A stretch of 64,000 nt of DNA from UBA668 sp041394605 (GTDB taxonomy: Bacteria; Actinomycetota; Acidimicrobiia; Acidimicrobiales; Ilumatobacteraceae), in NCBI GenBank assembly GCA_041394605.1, contig JAWKHX010000004.1, positions 620,001 through 684,000 of the forward strand. Reading direction: 5' to 3'. The notes under the pieces are model-generated. The model was given only the letters and a program-made list of their open reading frames with translations. It ran no database searches and had not been told where the DNA came from. This document shows positions 1 through 7,452 of this stretch, one piece after another (the stretch's first letter is position 1; each line of letters starts with the position of its first letter). Both the position numbers and the translations under genes were made by a program.

Positions 1-366
1 CGTCTTGGGGCAGCTCACCTTGCGGCCGGCGTCGCACTTGGGGCAGTGGTACTCCGTGGTGCCGGGCTCCAGCCAGAGGGTGGTGTTGCACGTCGGGCAG
101 GTCTGCTGCCAGATCGCACACTCCACGTCCGCCAGCCGGTTGGAGTGCAGCGGGCAACCGTGCCCGTGACACACCGGGAAGCGCTCGTCGGCGACGATGG
201 CGTTCTCGGGGCACTTGCCCACACACACCATGCAGTCGTCGCACGTGTACGGGTCGATCTCGAACACGCCGAGGAACGAGTCCGTCTTCATGAGCGCGCC
301 GGAGTGGCACGAGAAGTCGCACGCGCCGCAGCCGATGCAGCGGTCCTGGCGGACCATCAGGCTCAT
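1..366 (-). CDS. 4Fe-4S dicluster ferredoxin-like protein (C-terminus outside window)
   Basis: Electron-transfer protein. The 122 codons seen carry two CxxCxxCxxxC iron-sulfur motifs (Cys10/13/16/20 and Cys42/45/48/52, as CIGCGACDFSC and CDDCMVCVGKC). A cysteine-rich tail follows, with CPTC at 90-93 and CPKC at 108-111 that resembles a zinc ribbon. The frame is still open at the window edge, so the end is missing. The ATG overlaps the stop of the upstream gene as ATGA, which suggests translational coupling. As last visible gene of an operon with a diiron protein, it may feed electrons to that protein (inference). The partner and redox role are not proven by sequence. Confidence 0.8.
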   Translation of the reverse strand, partial: MSLMVRQDRCIGCGACDFSCHSGALMKTDSFLGVFEIDPYTCDDCMVCVGKCPENAIVADERFPVCHGHGCPLHSNRLADVECAIWQQTCPTCNTTLWLEPGTTEYHCPKCDAGRKVSCPKT

Positions 367-581
367 GACGCTGCGCCCTCCGGCACCACCGGGTTCTGCG
401 GGTGGAACCGGCGCAACTCGCCCATGCACTCGGTGTGCACCCAGGGGGCGACGTCCACACGGGTGGCGGCGGTGGTGAGGAGGTACTGGCCCTTGGCGGC
501 GTTCCACTCCCACCAGCCGTAGGGCACGTCGACGACCTTGTTGATCGGCTTGTTGCAGTTCGGGCAGATCGGTGCATCCAT
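363..581 (-). CDS. Small zinc-binding-type protein (72 aa), unknown function
   Basis: I do not recognise a named family. The 72-residue protein has a CPNC pair at residues 6-9 and an HTEC pair at 49-52, together a possible C2HC zinc site, and a Trp-rich stretch (GWWEW) between them. It sits 29 bases after the SCP2-like gene, and its TGA overlaps the ATG of the ferredoxin gene, so it is part of the same operon. A structural or metal-delivery role beside the diiron protein is only a guess. The start at 581 is the only ATG that keeps the CPNC motif near the N-terminus. Confidence 0.7.
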   Translation of the reverse strand: MDAPICPNCNKPINKVVDVPYGWWEWNAAKGQYLLTTAATRVDVAPWVHTECMGELRRFHPQNPVVPEGAAS

Positions 582-610
582 GGTTCGGGTCCTTTCGCGC
601 GGGCGCGTGC

Positions 611-1045
611 TCAGCCGGCCGCCACGGCACTGCGGGCCGCGCCGTCCAGGTATTCCTGCAGGGTCTGGTTGAACCGCGAGAACTTGTCGACGCCCATCGG
701 GTCGTCGCCACGCAGGCGGATCTCCGTGCCCAGCAACGCCAGGCTGTTGATGGTGAGGCGGCCGCTGGCCGAGCCGTGCTGGAGGATGTCGTCGAACATC
801 ACCTGCCAGGCGGCGAAGGGGCCGTCCAGCCAGAAGTCGGCCAGGTGGGCCTCGTCGGCCGGCACGGCGTCCACGCCCTCGCAGCGCAGGCCCTCGAAGC
901 GCACCCGCACGGCGAAGTCGCCGTCGGCCTTGCGCATCACGAGTGCGGCGACCATGTCGGCGTCGCCGAGGATGCGGAAGCGGTCGGGCTCGGCGTTCAT
1001 CACGTCGGCGAGGCCGGAGAAGAAGGATTCGGAATCGATACGCAT
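611..1045 (-). CDS. SCP2 sterol-carrier-like protein (144 aa)
   Basis: Small soluble protein with no signal peptide or membrane segment. Its pattern of charged beta-strands followed by 'DGPFAAWQ' and a C-terminal 'DKFSRFNQTLQEYLD' resembles SCP2-type lipid-binding domains that hold hydrophobic ligands. The family call is moderate because no catalytic motif exists to confirm it. The gene starts 11 bases after the stop of the diiron gene and precedes the small zinc protein, so all four genes are probably one transcript. It might present a lipid or acyl substrate to the diiron enzyme (inference). Confidence 0.55.
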   Translation of the reverse strand: MRIDSESFFSGLADVMNAEPDRFRILGDADMVAALVMRKADGDFAVRVRFEGLRCEGVDAVPADEAHLADFWLDGPFAAWQVMFDDILQHGSASGRLTINSLALLGTEIRLRGDDPMGVDKFSRFNQTLQEYLDGAARSAVAAG

Positions 1046-1056
1046 CGGGGTGCTCC

Positions 1057-2160
1057 TCAGTTGGCCAGGACGGTCTCGGGGTCGATGCCCAGCAGCTCCA
1101 GCGGGAGCGTGGTGCGGTGCAGGCGGCTGATGCCGGCGCGCTCGCAGCGGGCCAGGTAGCTGGTGAACTGCTTGCGCTGCAGTTCGATCTGCAGCGGGAA
1201 GCCCTTGTCCTCCACGTGCTCCACGCCGCCGCCCAGCAGCACGGCCAGCGCCGTCCCGAAGTCCTGGTTGGTGCCGAAGGCGGTGAGCACGGCCTCACCG
1301 TGGTCCAGCGCCTCGTGGATCTCCTCGGCCACGTCCGGGTCCTGCTCCACCGCGTACCGGATGTGCATGGTGCCGTACGCCACGTGGCGGGCCTCGTCCT
1401 GCATGGCCATGCGGAACATGCGCTTCTCCACCGGCGACGGGGAGATCAGCTCGCCCATGCGGAAGATGTCCAGGATGAAGCCCTCGCCCAGCAGGTGCAT
1501 CAGCGCCGTGGCCTGGGTGTAGGTCTTGGCCTCGAGAATGGTGCGCAGCAGGCCCTCGCTCTGGCCCCGGCTCATCAAGAGGCCGCCGCCGTTGGCCAGC
1601 GCCCGCTTGCGGAACACCTCGGCGTGGCGGGCCTCGTCCATGATCTGGGTGCAGAGGAACATCTTGGCTTCGATGAAGTCGTGGTTCATCCGCCACATCC
1701 ACTTCGCCGGCAGGTCGCTGGCGATCATCTCCACCTCGGTGAGCGTGGTGCAGACCTGGCACATGGCGTGCTCGAGGTCGCTGGGCAGCTCGGGCAGTTC
1801 GTTCCAGGGGATGTCGCGGGTGGCGCTCCACTGGCGGGCGACGGCCTCTTCGTACAGCTCGACCACGTTGTCGGCCCAGACGTCGCTCTTCTTGTTGAGG
1901 ATGTAGCCCATGTCGGGCGTGTCCGGGTCCACGTCGGCGCCGCGGGGTGCCATGGAGCGGTGCGGCGGGTTGTCGGGCACGTCGCCGTAGCTGCCGACGG
2001 CGATGTCCATCATCGTCAGGCCACGGGGGCCGGGCTTGGGCTTGACGCCCCATTCGCTCTTGGCGCCGCGCAGCCACTTCCAGTCCAGCGGAGCGCCGAT
2101 CGGGGACACATCGGGAAGGCCCTCGTAGTTGCTCGAGGACGGGTTCTCGGTGACGGTCAT
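1057..2160 (-). CDS. Ferritin-like diiron protein (R2-like oxygenase/oxidase)
   Basis: Four-helix-bundle diiron protein of 367 residues. The expected carboxylate and histidine ligands are visible: Glu142 or Glu144 (TEVEM), E176xxH179 (DEARHAEVF), Glu226 (LLGEGF) and E256xxH259 (DEARHVAYG). This ligand set matches ribonucleotide-reductase-R2-like and aromatic-hydroxylase-like proteins, but the substrate cannot be read from the sequence. I chose the ATG at 2160 over an in-frame upstream start at 2229 because a GGAGG ribosome site lies about ten bases before it. It heads an operon with SCP2-like, zinc-binding and ferredoxin genes, which suggests an oxygen-dependent reaction with its own electron donor. 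Confidence 0.8.
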   Translation of the reverse strand: MTVTENPSSSNYEGLPDVSPIGAPLDWKWLRGAKSEWGVKPKPGPRGLTMMDIAVGSYGDVPDNPPHRSMAPRGADVDPDTPDMGYILNKKSDVWADNVVELYEEAVARQWSATRDIPWNELPELPSDLEHAMCQVCTTLTEVEMIASDLPAKWMWRMNHDFIEAKMFLCTQIMDEARHAEVFRKRALANGGGLLMSRGQSEGLLRTILEAKTYTQATALMHLLGEGFILDIFRMGELISPSPVEKRMFRMAMQDEARHVAYGTMHIRYAVEQDPDVAEEIHEALDHGEAVLTAFGTNQDFGTALAVLLGGGVEHVEDKGFPLQIELQRKQFTSYLARCERAGISRLHRTTLPLELLGIDPETVLAN

Positions 2161-2315
2161 TGTGGGAAACCTCCGAACAGCCGGGACCCCCTCCCGGCAA
2201 TTGAGACAATCAGACGCTTTTCGTCTCACCGTTCCGAGTGGCCTGTGGCCGCGCGTTTCGGGACTTTGGTCCCAACCGCGCTCGCGGGCGCGAGCGGGGG
2301 CCGTAGGGTGCGGGC
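2161..2315. promoter_or_regulatory. Divergent promoter region with several inverted repeats
   Basis: Toward the minus-strand diiron operon there is a leader hairpin (CCGGGA/TCCCGG, 2181-2197) and a nested inverted repeat (TGAGAC 2202-2207 with GTCTCA 2223-2228, enclosing AGACG/CGTCT), a plausible repressor site. Toward the plus-strand gene, hairpins lie at 2260-2273 (GGGAC/GTCCC) and 2279-2296 (CGCTCGC/GCGAGCG), and a TAGGGT -10 box (2304-2309) lies six bases before the ATG. Confidence 0.4.
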
Positions 2316-2973
2316 ATGGGTTCGTCGTCCGTCACCCCCGTCGAATTGCGGCCCACGTGGCGTGGCTGGTTCCACGTCGCCGCCTTCCTCGTGGCCATCC
2401 CCGGCGGCGTGCTGCTGATCCTCGGCGCCAACGGCGCGGCGGCCACGGTGGGGGCGTCGATCTACACGGCCGGCATCCTGCTCGGCTTCGGCACGTCCGC
2501 CGCCTACCACCGCCTCGCCCGCAGCGAGCGGGTGCAGCAGATCATGCAGCGCATGGACCACTCGATGATCTTCGTGCTGATCGCGGCCACGTACACACCG
2601 ATCTGCCTGGTCGGGCTGCCGGCGGCGTGGGGCATCCCCATCCTCTGCACGGTGTGGGTCGGTGCAGTTCCTCGGCATCGCGCTGGAAGCAGCTGCGTTC
2701 GACCGGTTGAAGGTGCTGGAGTACGCGCTGTACCCGTTGCTCGGCTGGATCGTCGTGGTGGCCGCGCCCGTGCTGTACGACCGGCTCACCACCGCCCAGC
2801 TGGTGCTGCTGGTGACCGGCGGCCTGCTCTACACCGTGGGCATCCCGGTGCTGGTGCGCGAGCGCCCGGACCCGTGGCCGCGCACCTTCGGGTACCACGA
2901 GATCTGGCACGGCTTCACCGTCGCCGCCGGTGCCTGCCACTTCGCCGTGGTGGCCCTCCTCGTCACCGCCTGA
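2316..2973 (+). CDS. Hemolysin III / YqfA-like membrane protein, one frameshift
   Basis: Seven-helix membrane protein of the hemolysin III (PAQR-related) family; molecular role in bacteria is unclear. Visible family features are 'SAAYHRL', 'MDHSMIFVLIAATYTP' and the C-terminal 'GYHEIWHGFTVAAGACHF', which carry the conserved histidines and acids of the putative metal site. The frame breaks near 2670: removing one C from 'GTTCCTCGGC' restores VGAVLGIALEAAAF and gives 218 residues, the usual family length. An assembly error is therefore likelier than a true pseudogene. A TAGGGT box six bases upstream of the ATG suggests a leaderless mRNA. Confidence 0.75.
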
Positions 2974-3013
2974 CGCCCGCCCCCTGGGCCTCCGCAGCGT
3001 GGCCGTCTCCGTG

Positions 3014-3243
3014 CAGCCCCAGCGATTCTGGGGCTGGATCTGACCATCTGCCGAACTGGGTCTGGATCTTCTCGGGTTGTGCGCGGATCCGTACCCCAGA
3101 ATCGTCGTCCGCCGCCGCTCGGGGCGCGTCCGCGGCGTCGCCTGCGATCCTTGCCCAGCGGGGGACTGTGGTCCGGATTCGCACGAAAGCCGCAACGATC
3201 CAGCCCCAGAAGCGGCGATGGCGACGATCAGCCCCAGAAGCTC
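3014..3243. repeat. Cluster of short inverted and direct repeats, core GATCCAGCCCCAGAATCG
   Basis: About 290 bases without a gene separate the hemolysin III-like gene from the convergent lipoprotein gene. They hold at least five degenerate copies of an 18-base unit: minus-strand copies at 3023-3040 and 3052-3068, plus-strand copies at 3086-3104, 3197-3214 and 3226-3243. The first copy forms a 9-bp hairpin (CAGCCCCAG/CTGGGGCTG, 3014-3036) that may end transcription. No coding signal is seen. Confidence 0.6.
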
Positions 3244-3263
3244 CTGCTGCCGGGCGGCGGGGG

Positions 3264-4190
3264 TCAGCTGTAGAAGCCGGCGTAGGTCTGGAGGGACAGG
3301 ACGCCGCCGGAGACCTCCAGCGAGATGATCCCGAGGATCGCGCTGCCAGTGGTGCCCTCGAAGGAGTCGTCGACCCCGGGGAGGTACTGGAACAGCAGGG
3401 GCGGGGCATCGCCGTGGGTGTACGACAGGACGCCGGCGAACTCCTCCGCCGGCGGGCCGAAGCCGTACGCCGGGGTGGCGTTGAGGGAGGCGATCACGTC
3501 GTCCTTGCTCGCGCCGCCGGCGATCGGGTCGAGGACCGCGGCCTGGTAGTCGGCGTTGAGCGCGGTGAGCAGTTCGGCCATGTCGGCGCCGTTGCCGACG
3601 GCGAAGCCGGTGGGCGCGTCGGTGAAGCCGGTGAACCCGCCGACCACGACCCGCAGCGACGCGTCGAGCGTGATGGTGAGCGGGATCCCCATGCTGGTGT
3701 CGATGCCCAGCTCGTCGGGGAAGTACGAGTCGCTCTGTTCGCAGGCGCCGTCGGGCAGGACGCTGCACTGATCGAAGCGGTACACCGTGGCGGTGATCGG
3801 CTGGGTCAGGTCCGCCGGCCACTCCATCACGATGCGGTAAGCGCCGTCCGCCAGGGGTTGCCCCGCCGCGGGCAGGGCCGGCGAGGGCACGCCGTACCAG
3901 TTGGACGCGCAGCACGGGTAGGCCAGCGGGGCCTGGATGGTGGCGGGGTCGATCAGCGTCCATCCACCCGGCACGCCCGGCACCGTGGTGGCGGCCGTGG
4001 TGGGGGCGGCCGTGGCGGGGACGGTGGTCTCCGCCGGGCTGGTGGTGGTGGTGGACTCGACCGAGGTGGTGGTCGACGAATCGGCCGGGACGGCCGTGCC
4101 TTCGGAGACGGACTTCTCCGAGCTGCAGGCAGCCGCAAGCACCGCGACCATCAGCAACCCGGCGAGCCTGGGGGTATGGCGCGCGTTCAC
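3264..4190 (-). CDS. Secreted lipoprotein, unknown function
   Basis: A 308-residue lipoprotein. The N-terminus has a signal peptide ending in the lipobox LAAAC (Cys about residue 22), so it should be lipid-anchored outside the membrane. A Ser/Thr/Pro/Ala-rich linker runs to about residue 75, followed by a globular domain I cannot assign, which has several cysteines (PCCASNW, DQCSVLPDGACEQ) that could form disulfides. The GTG at 4190 is preferred because a TACGTT -10 box lies seven bases upstream, as in other leaderless genes here. It is a single gene, convergent with the hemolysin III-like gene. Confidence 0.75.
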   Translation of the reverse strand: MNARHTPRLAGLLMVAVLAAACSSEKSVSEGTAVPADSSTTTSVESTTTTSPAETTVPATAAPTTAATTVPGVPGGWTLIDPATIQAPLAYPCCASNWYGVPSPALPAAGQPLADGAYRIVMEWPADLTQPITATVYRFDQCSVLPDGACEQSDSYFPDELGIDTSMGIPLTITLDASLRVVVGGFTGFTDAPTGFAVGNGADMAELLTALNADYQAAVLDPIAGGASKDDVIASLNATPAYGFGPPAEEFAGVLSYTHGDAPPLLFQYLPGVDDSFEGTTGSAILGIISLEVSGGVLSLQTYAGFYS

Positions 4191-4227
4191 GCGCGGGAAC
4201 GTAGCACCGGCGTTCGCGGTCGGCCCG

Positions 4228-4626
4228 TCAGTTGCTGACGACGTCGAACCCCAGCGACAGGGCCACCGGGATCTGTGCCGGGTCGAACGTCACGAAGGTC
4301 AGCGGCCGGGGCAGGCGGGACGCCGCAGCGAGGTGCAGCGCGTCAGCCAGCCGCAGGGGCTGGTCGCGCAGCAGGGCCGCCGCGTCGTCGAGGCAGCGCT
4401 GGTCCACCGGCACGACGGCGTAGTGGTCCCACTGGAGGCGCAGTGCGTCCTCCAGGTCCGCCTGCAGCACGGCCTCGTCGGTCAGCTTGGGGAGCAGGGC
4501 CAACGCTTCGGTGAGGGCGAGCGCGCTCACGCAGGTCGGCTGGCCGAGCGCGTCGAGGGCGTGGCGGCGCAGCGGCCCCTCCACGTGGAGGGCCACCACC
4601 GCGCTGGTGTCGAAGAAGACCGTCAC
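4228..4626 (-). CDS. PIN-domain ribonuclease toxin (VapC family)
   Basis: Predicted RNase toxin of 132 residues. The PIN acidic quartet is visible: Asp6 in FFDTSAVV, Glu in ALTEAL, Asp in RLADALHLAAA and a final Asp in FVTFD. These bind Mg/Mn at the active site in VapC proteins, which cleave tRNA or rRNA. The GTG start at 4626 overlaps the antitoxin stop as GTGA, the usual coupling in such pairs. It is co-transcribed with the gene upstream, whose product should neutralise it. RNA target unknown. Confidence 0.85.
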   Translation of the reverse strand: MTVFFDTSAVVALHVEGPLRRHALDALGQPTCVSALALTEALALLPKLTDEAVLQADLEDALRLQWDHYAVVPVDQRCLDDAAALLRDQPLRLADALHLAAASRLPRPLTFVTFDPAQIPVALSLGFDVVSN

Positions 4627-4892
4627 CCGCGCAGTTCCTTCAGCGCCCGGTCGATGCGCACGCCGCTCCACACCGGCACGGGGGGAGTGGGCCGGGCGGG
4701 GCCGGGCCGGCGCGGTGCCACCACCATGCCGGCGGCCACCAGGTCGGCCAGCACGGTCTGGCCCTGTTCCGGCTCCACCGGCCCGAGCTGGGCGACGGCC
4801 CGGCCGCCGACGCTGACGACCACCCGCTGCCCGGCGCCTGCCCGGCGGACGGCGGCGGCCAGGTCGGCACGGAGCTCTCGGATCCCGATCAT
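4623..4892 (-). CDS. VapB/Phd-like antitoxin
   Basis: Antitoxin of 89 residues for the VapC-like toxin that follows with a GTGA overlap. The N-terminus 'MIGIRELRADLAAAVRRAGAGQRV' shortened to its first part (MIGIRELRADL) is typical of Phd/YefM/VapB DNA-binding folds; the 'VVSVGGRAVAQLGP' strand follows, and the C-terminal third, rich in Pro and Arg, should wrap the toxin. I prefer the ATG at 4892 to the in-frame GTG at 4910 because a palindrome ends one base before 4892 and contains a TACACT -10 box, giving a leaderless or near-leaderless mRNA. Confidence 0.8.
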   Translation of the reverse strand: MIGIRELRADLAAAVRRAGAGQRVVVSVGGRAVAQLGPVEPEQGQTVLADLVAAGMVVAPRRPGPARPTPPVPVWSGVRIDRALKELRG

Positions 4893-4910
4893 GTGTACGC
4901 GAGTGTACAC
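4893..4910. promoter_or_regulatory. Palindromic operator/-10 of vapBC-like operon
   Basis: GTGTAC, six bases, GTACAC forms a perfect 6+6+6 inverted repeat immediately upstream of the antitoxin ATG on the minus strand. Read on that strand it contains TACACT, a good actinobacterial -10, nine bases before the ATG. This is where an autoregulating antitoxin-toxin complex would be expected to bind (inference from the family). Confidence 0.6.
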
Positions 4911-4954
4911 ACTTCGATTCGCACGACCCCTGCCTCCGTGCCCAGACTTGCGCC

Positions 4955-6070
4955 ATGAACTTTGCCTTCACCGAAGAACAGGAAGAGCTGCGCAAGACCG
5001 TGCGCCAGTTCCTCGACGCCAAGAGCAGCGAGGCTGCCGTCCGCGAGCAGATGGAGACCGAGGCCGGTTTCGACGCCGCCGTGTGGAGCCAGATGGCCGA
5101 GCAGATGGGTCTGCAGGGCCTGGCCATCCCGGAGGAGTTCGGCGGTTCGGGCTACTCGTACGTGGAACTCGGCATCGTGCTGGAGGAGATGGGCCGCGCC
5201 CTCTTGTGCGCCCCGTTCTTCAGCTCGGTCGTGCTGGCCGCCAACACGCTGCTGCAGTCGGGTGACGATGCCGCCAAGGCTGCGCACCTGCCCGGCATCG
5301 CCAGCGGCGAGACCATCGCCACCCTCGCCTTCACCGAGCCCAGCGGCAAGTGGGACGAGAGCGGCATCACCATGGAGGCCAGTGGCTCCGGCGACAGCTG
5401 GACGCTGAATGGCACCAAGATGTTCGTGCTCGACGGGCACACCGCCAACCTGATCATCGTCGCCGCCCGCACGGGCAAGGGCGTCAGCCTCTTCACCGTC
5501 GCCGGTGACGCGGCCGGCCTCACCCGCACCGCGCTCAGCACGATGGACCAGACCCGCAAGCAGGCCAAGCTCGAGTTCTCCAACACGCCCGCCACCCTGC
5601 TGGGTGCCGAGGGCGAGGGCTGGAACACGCTCAGCACGGTGCTCGATCTCGCCGCCGTCGGCCTGGCCGCCGAGCAGGTGGGCGGCGCCCAGAAGGTGCT
5701 GGAGATGGCCGTCGACTACGCCAAGGTGCGTGTCCAGTTCGGCCGCCCCATCGGCTCTTTCCAGGCCATCAAGCACAAGTGCGCCGACATGCTGCTCGAG
5801 GTCGAGTCCGCCAAGTCGGCCGCCTACTACGGCATGTGGTGCGCCGCCGAGATGAACGACGAGCTGCCCTCGGTGGCGTCGCTCGCCAAGGCGTACTGCA
5901 GCGAGGCGTACTTCCACGCCACGGCCGAGAACATCCAGATCCACGGTGGCATCGGCTTCACCTGGGAGCACCCGGCCCACCTGTACTTCAAGCGGGCCAA
6001 GAGCAGCGAGCTGCTGTTCGGTGACCCCACCTACCACCGCGAGCTGCTCGCCCAGCGCATCGGCATCTGA
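4955..6070 (+). CDS. Acyl-CoA dehydrogenase
   Basis: FAD-dependent enzyme of 371 residues that introduces a 2,3 double bond into acyl-CoA or steroid-side-chain CoA thioesters. The N-terminal helical domain (MNFAFTEEQEELRKTVRQFL), the middle beta-domain with TEPSGKWDE, and the C-terminal helical domain with VRVQFGRPIGSFQAIKH and IQIHGGIGFTWEHPAHL are all present. The 'FTWEH' glutamate is a candidate catalytic base, as in FadE-type enzymes. Chain-length specificity cannot be read. It is transcribed divergently from the toxin-antitoxin operon with a CAGACT box six bases before the ATG, and is followed by a strong terminator hairpin. Confidence 0.9.
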   Translation: MNFAFTEEQEELRKTVRQFLDAKSSEAAVREQMETEAGFDAAVWSQMAEQMGLQGLAIPEEFGGSGYSYVELGIVLEEMGRALLCAPFFSSVVLAANTLLQSGDDAAKAAHLPGIASGETIATLAFTEPSGKWDESGITMEASGSGDSWTLNGTKMFVLDGHTANLIIVAARTGKGVSLFTVAGDAAGLTRTALSTMDQTRKQAKLEFSNTPATLLGAEGEGWNTLSTVLDLAAVGLAAEQVGGAQKVLEMAVDYAKVRVQFGRPIGSFQAIKHKCADMLLEVESAKSAAYYGMWCAAEMNDELPSVASLAKAYCSEAYFHATAENIQIHGGIGFTWEHPAHLYFKRAKSSELLFGDPTYHRELLAQRIGI

Positions 6071-6134
6071 GCGACGGAAGCGCAGCGGACGACGCGAAGC
6101 AGACGCGGCATCTGACGAATCGCTGGTCGTCCGA

Positions 6135-6178
6135 GAGGGCGTCCGGGTCCGTGTGCATTGCACGGCCCGGGCGCCCTC
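6135..6178 (+). terminator. Terminator hairpin after the acyl-CoA dehydrogenase
   Basis: GAGGGCG...CGCCCTC at the base continues into CCGGG and CCGTG paired segments, for a stem of about 19 bp with one bulge and a seven-base loop. It starts 64 bases after the stop at 6070. There is no T-run, as is common for actinobacterial terminators. Confidence 0.6.
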
Positions 6179-6209
6179 GGGCGTTTTCGGGATCGGTAGC
6201 GTGGCGGCC

Positions 6210-6713
6210 GTGGAGATGTCGACGTTCCTCTTGATCCTGCTCGCCGCCGTGCTGGTGTTCGTGATCGCCGCCGTGGTGGTGGGCCGCGAGGCGCACCGGC
6301 TGGACGCCGTGGCCCCGCGGTCGGTCTACATCCCCGAGGAGGCCGCCGAGTTCGTGGCCGAGTACCTGCCGGCCGACACCCAGGCCCGCCTGACCCCCGC
6401 CGACCTGGACCAGTTGCTGACCTTCCACATGCGCTGGCTGCACAGCAAGGGCCTGCAACCGAGCAATGTGGTGGACCGCCGCCAGGACATCGCCACCCCG
6501 GTGGTGATCGCCGAGGACTCGGTGGCCGCCTACCTGCTGGGAGAGGCCGAGCGCAACGGTGTGGAGATCCTCGACGACGTGGACGTGGTGCACGTGGTGG
6601 ACGCCCACCTCGCCTACTTCGAAGCGATCGGCGCGGTCGGCCCGCAAGCCGCCCCAGACGACGTCATCGACGCCGCCGACGCGCCCGACGCGCCCGACGT
6701 GCCCGACGTGTAG
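6210..6713 (+). CDS. Membrane-anchored protein, unknown function (167 aa)
   Basis: One N-terminal transmembrane helix (about residues 5-25, LLILLAAVLVFVIAAVVVG) anchors a soluble domain of about 120 residues that contains 'PADLDQLLTFHMRWL' and 'VIAEDSVAAYLLGEAERNGV'. The C-terminus is an acidic, low-complexity run of DAPDAPDVPDV units. I do not recognise the family. The GTG at 6210 is favoured because a TAGCGT -10 box (6197-6202) lies exactly seven bases upstream; an ATG two codons later (6216) is the alternative. The toxin-antitoxin pair 40 bases downstream has its own promoter. Confidence 0.65.
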   Translation: MEMSTFLLILLAAVLVFVIAAVVVGREAHRLDAVAPRSVYIPEEAAEFVAEYLPADTQARLTPADLDQLLTFHMRWLHSKGLQPSNVVDRRQDIATPVVIAEDSVAAYLLGEAERNGVEILDDVDVVHVVDAHLAYFEAIGAVGPQAAPDDVIDAADAPDAPDVPDV

Positions 6714-6727
6714 GGAGGTTGCCGGGC

Positions 6728-6744
6728 GTAGCACCCCGTGCTAC
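6728..6744. promoter_or_regulatory. Palindromic operator/-10 of second toxin-antitoxin operon
   Basis: GTAGCAC-CCC-GTGCTAC is a perfect 7+3+7 inverted repeat. Its right arm overlaps TACGTT (6742-6747), a -10 box six bases before the antitoxin GTG at 6754, so the transcript should be leaderless and the site well placed for autorepression. Confidence 0.65.
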
Positions 6745-6753
6745 GTTGTCGCC

Positions 6754-7008
6754 GTGAGTCGGACCATCACTCAGCGCGAACTGCGCAACGACAGCGGCGA
6801 GATCATGCGCTCCCTCGACCAGGGTGAGTCCTTCATCGTGACGCGCAACGGCACCCCCGTTGGCGAGCTCACGCCGCTGCGGCGTCATCGCTTCGTCTCC
6901 ACTGCGGCGGTGGTCGCGATGTTCCACAATGCGCCAGCGGTCGATGCGAACCGCTTCCGCGAGGATCTCGATTCCTTCGTCGATCAGGATCCGACCCCGC
7001 GTGGCTGA
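6754..7008 (+). CDS. Phd/YefM-family antitoxin
   Basis: Antitoxin of 84 residues. 'TITQRELRNDSGEIMRSLDQ' and 'FIVTRNGTPVGELTPL' are the hallmark strands of the Phd/YefM DNA-binding domain; the C-terminal tail (FREDLDSFVDQDPTPRG) should bind the toxin. The GTG start is set by a TACGTT -10 box six bases upstream inside a perfect palindrome, and by the lack of a ribosome site. The toxin GTG lies inside the end of this gene (8-base overlap), which fits the two being made together. Confidence 0.85.
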   Translation: MSRTITQRELRNDSGEIMRSLDQGESFIVTRNGTPVGELTPLRRHRFVSTAAVVAMFHNAPAVDANRFREDLDSFVDQDPTPRG

Positions 7009-7411
7009 CCGGCGTCGGCCACAGGGCCTGCTCGATACGTCGGTCGTCATCGACCTGGAGCGGCTCGACCAGCGTCGGCTGCCCGTCGAGTCAGCGGTCA
7101 GCGCCATCACCATGGCCGAGCTCGCGGCAGGACCGCATTCGACGCAGGACCCGGACGAGCGGGCACGGCGCCAAGACCGGCTGCAGCGAGCAGAAGCCGT
7201 GTTCGACCCATTGCCGTTCGACGCCGAGGCCGCACGGGCGTATGGGCGTGTGTACGCCGCGGTCGTTGCCTCGGGGCGCAAGGCTCGTGGAGCGCGGGCC
7301 GTCGATCTGCTCATCGCCGCAGTGGCATGCGCGAACCGGCTCCCGCTCTACACGCGAAATCCAGACGACTTCCAAGCTCTCGATGGCCTGGTCGACGTCA
7401 TCGCCGTGTGA
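7001..7411 (+). CDS. PIN-domain ribonuclease toxin (VapC family)
   Basis: Second PIN toxin of the window, 136 residues. Active-site acids lie in LLDTSVVIDL, ITMAELAAG, AVDLLIAAVA and YTRNPDDF, the four positions expected in VapC nucleases. The GTG at 7001 overlaps the antitoxin stop by eight bases. It differs clearly from the VapC at 4228-4626, so the two loci are not recent duplicates. The RNA target cannot be read from the sequence. Confidence 0.85.
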   Translation: MADRRRPQGLLDTSVVIDLERLDQRRLPVESAVSAITMAELAAGPHSTQDPDERARRQDRLQRAEAVFDPLPFDAEAARAYGRVYAAVVASGRKARGARAVDLLIAAVACANRLPLYTRNPDDFQALDGLVDVIAV

Positions 7412-7452
7412 CCGCCCATCACCGGCGTGGGCGGTTCAGCTGAACCGCTGCG

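Noticed and set aside
943..2418. Long plus-strand frame opposite the diiron gene
   Set aside because: Composition is His/Val/Gln-rich without domains, while the minus strand has a complete metal-ligand set and a ribosome site.
4911..4954. Extension of the antitoxin start to GTG 4910
   Set aside because: This would place the start inside the palindromic operator and upstream of the likely transcription start.
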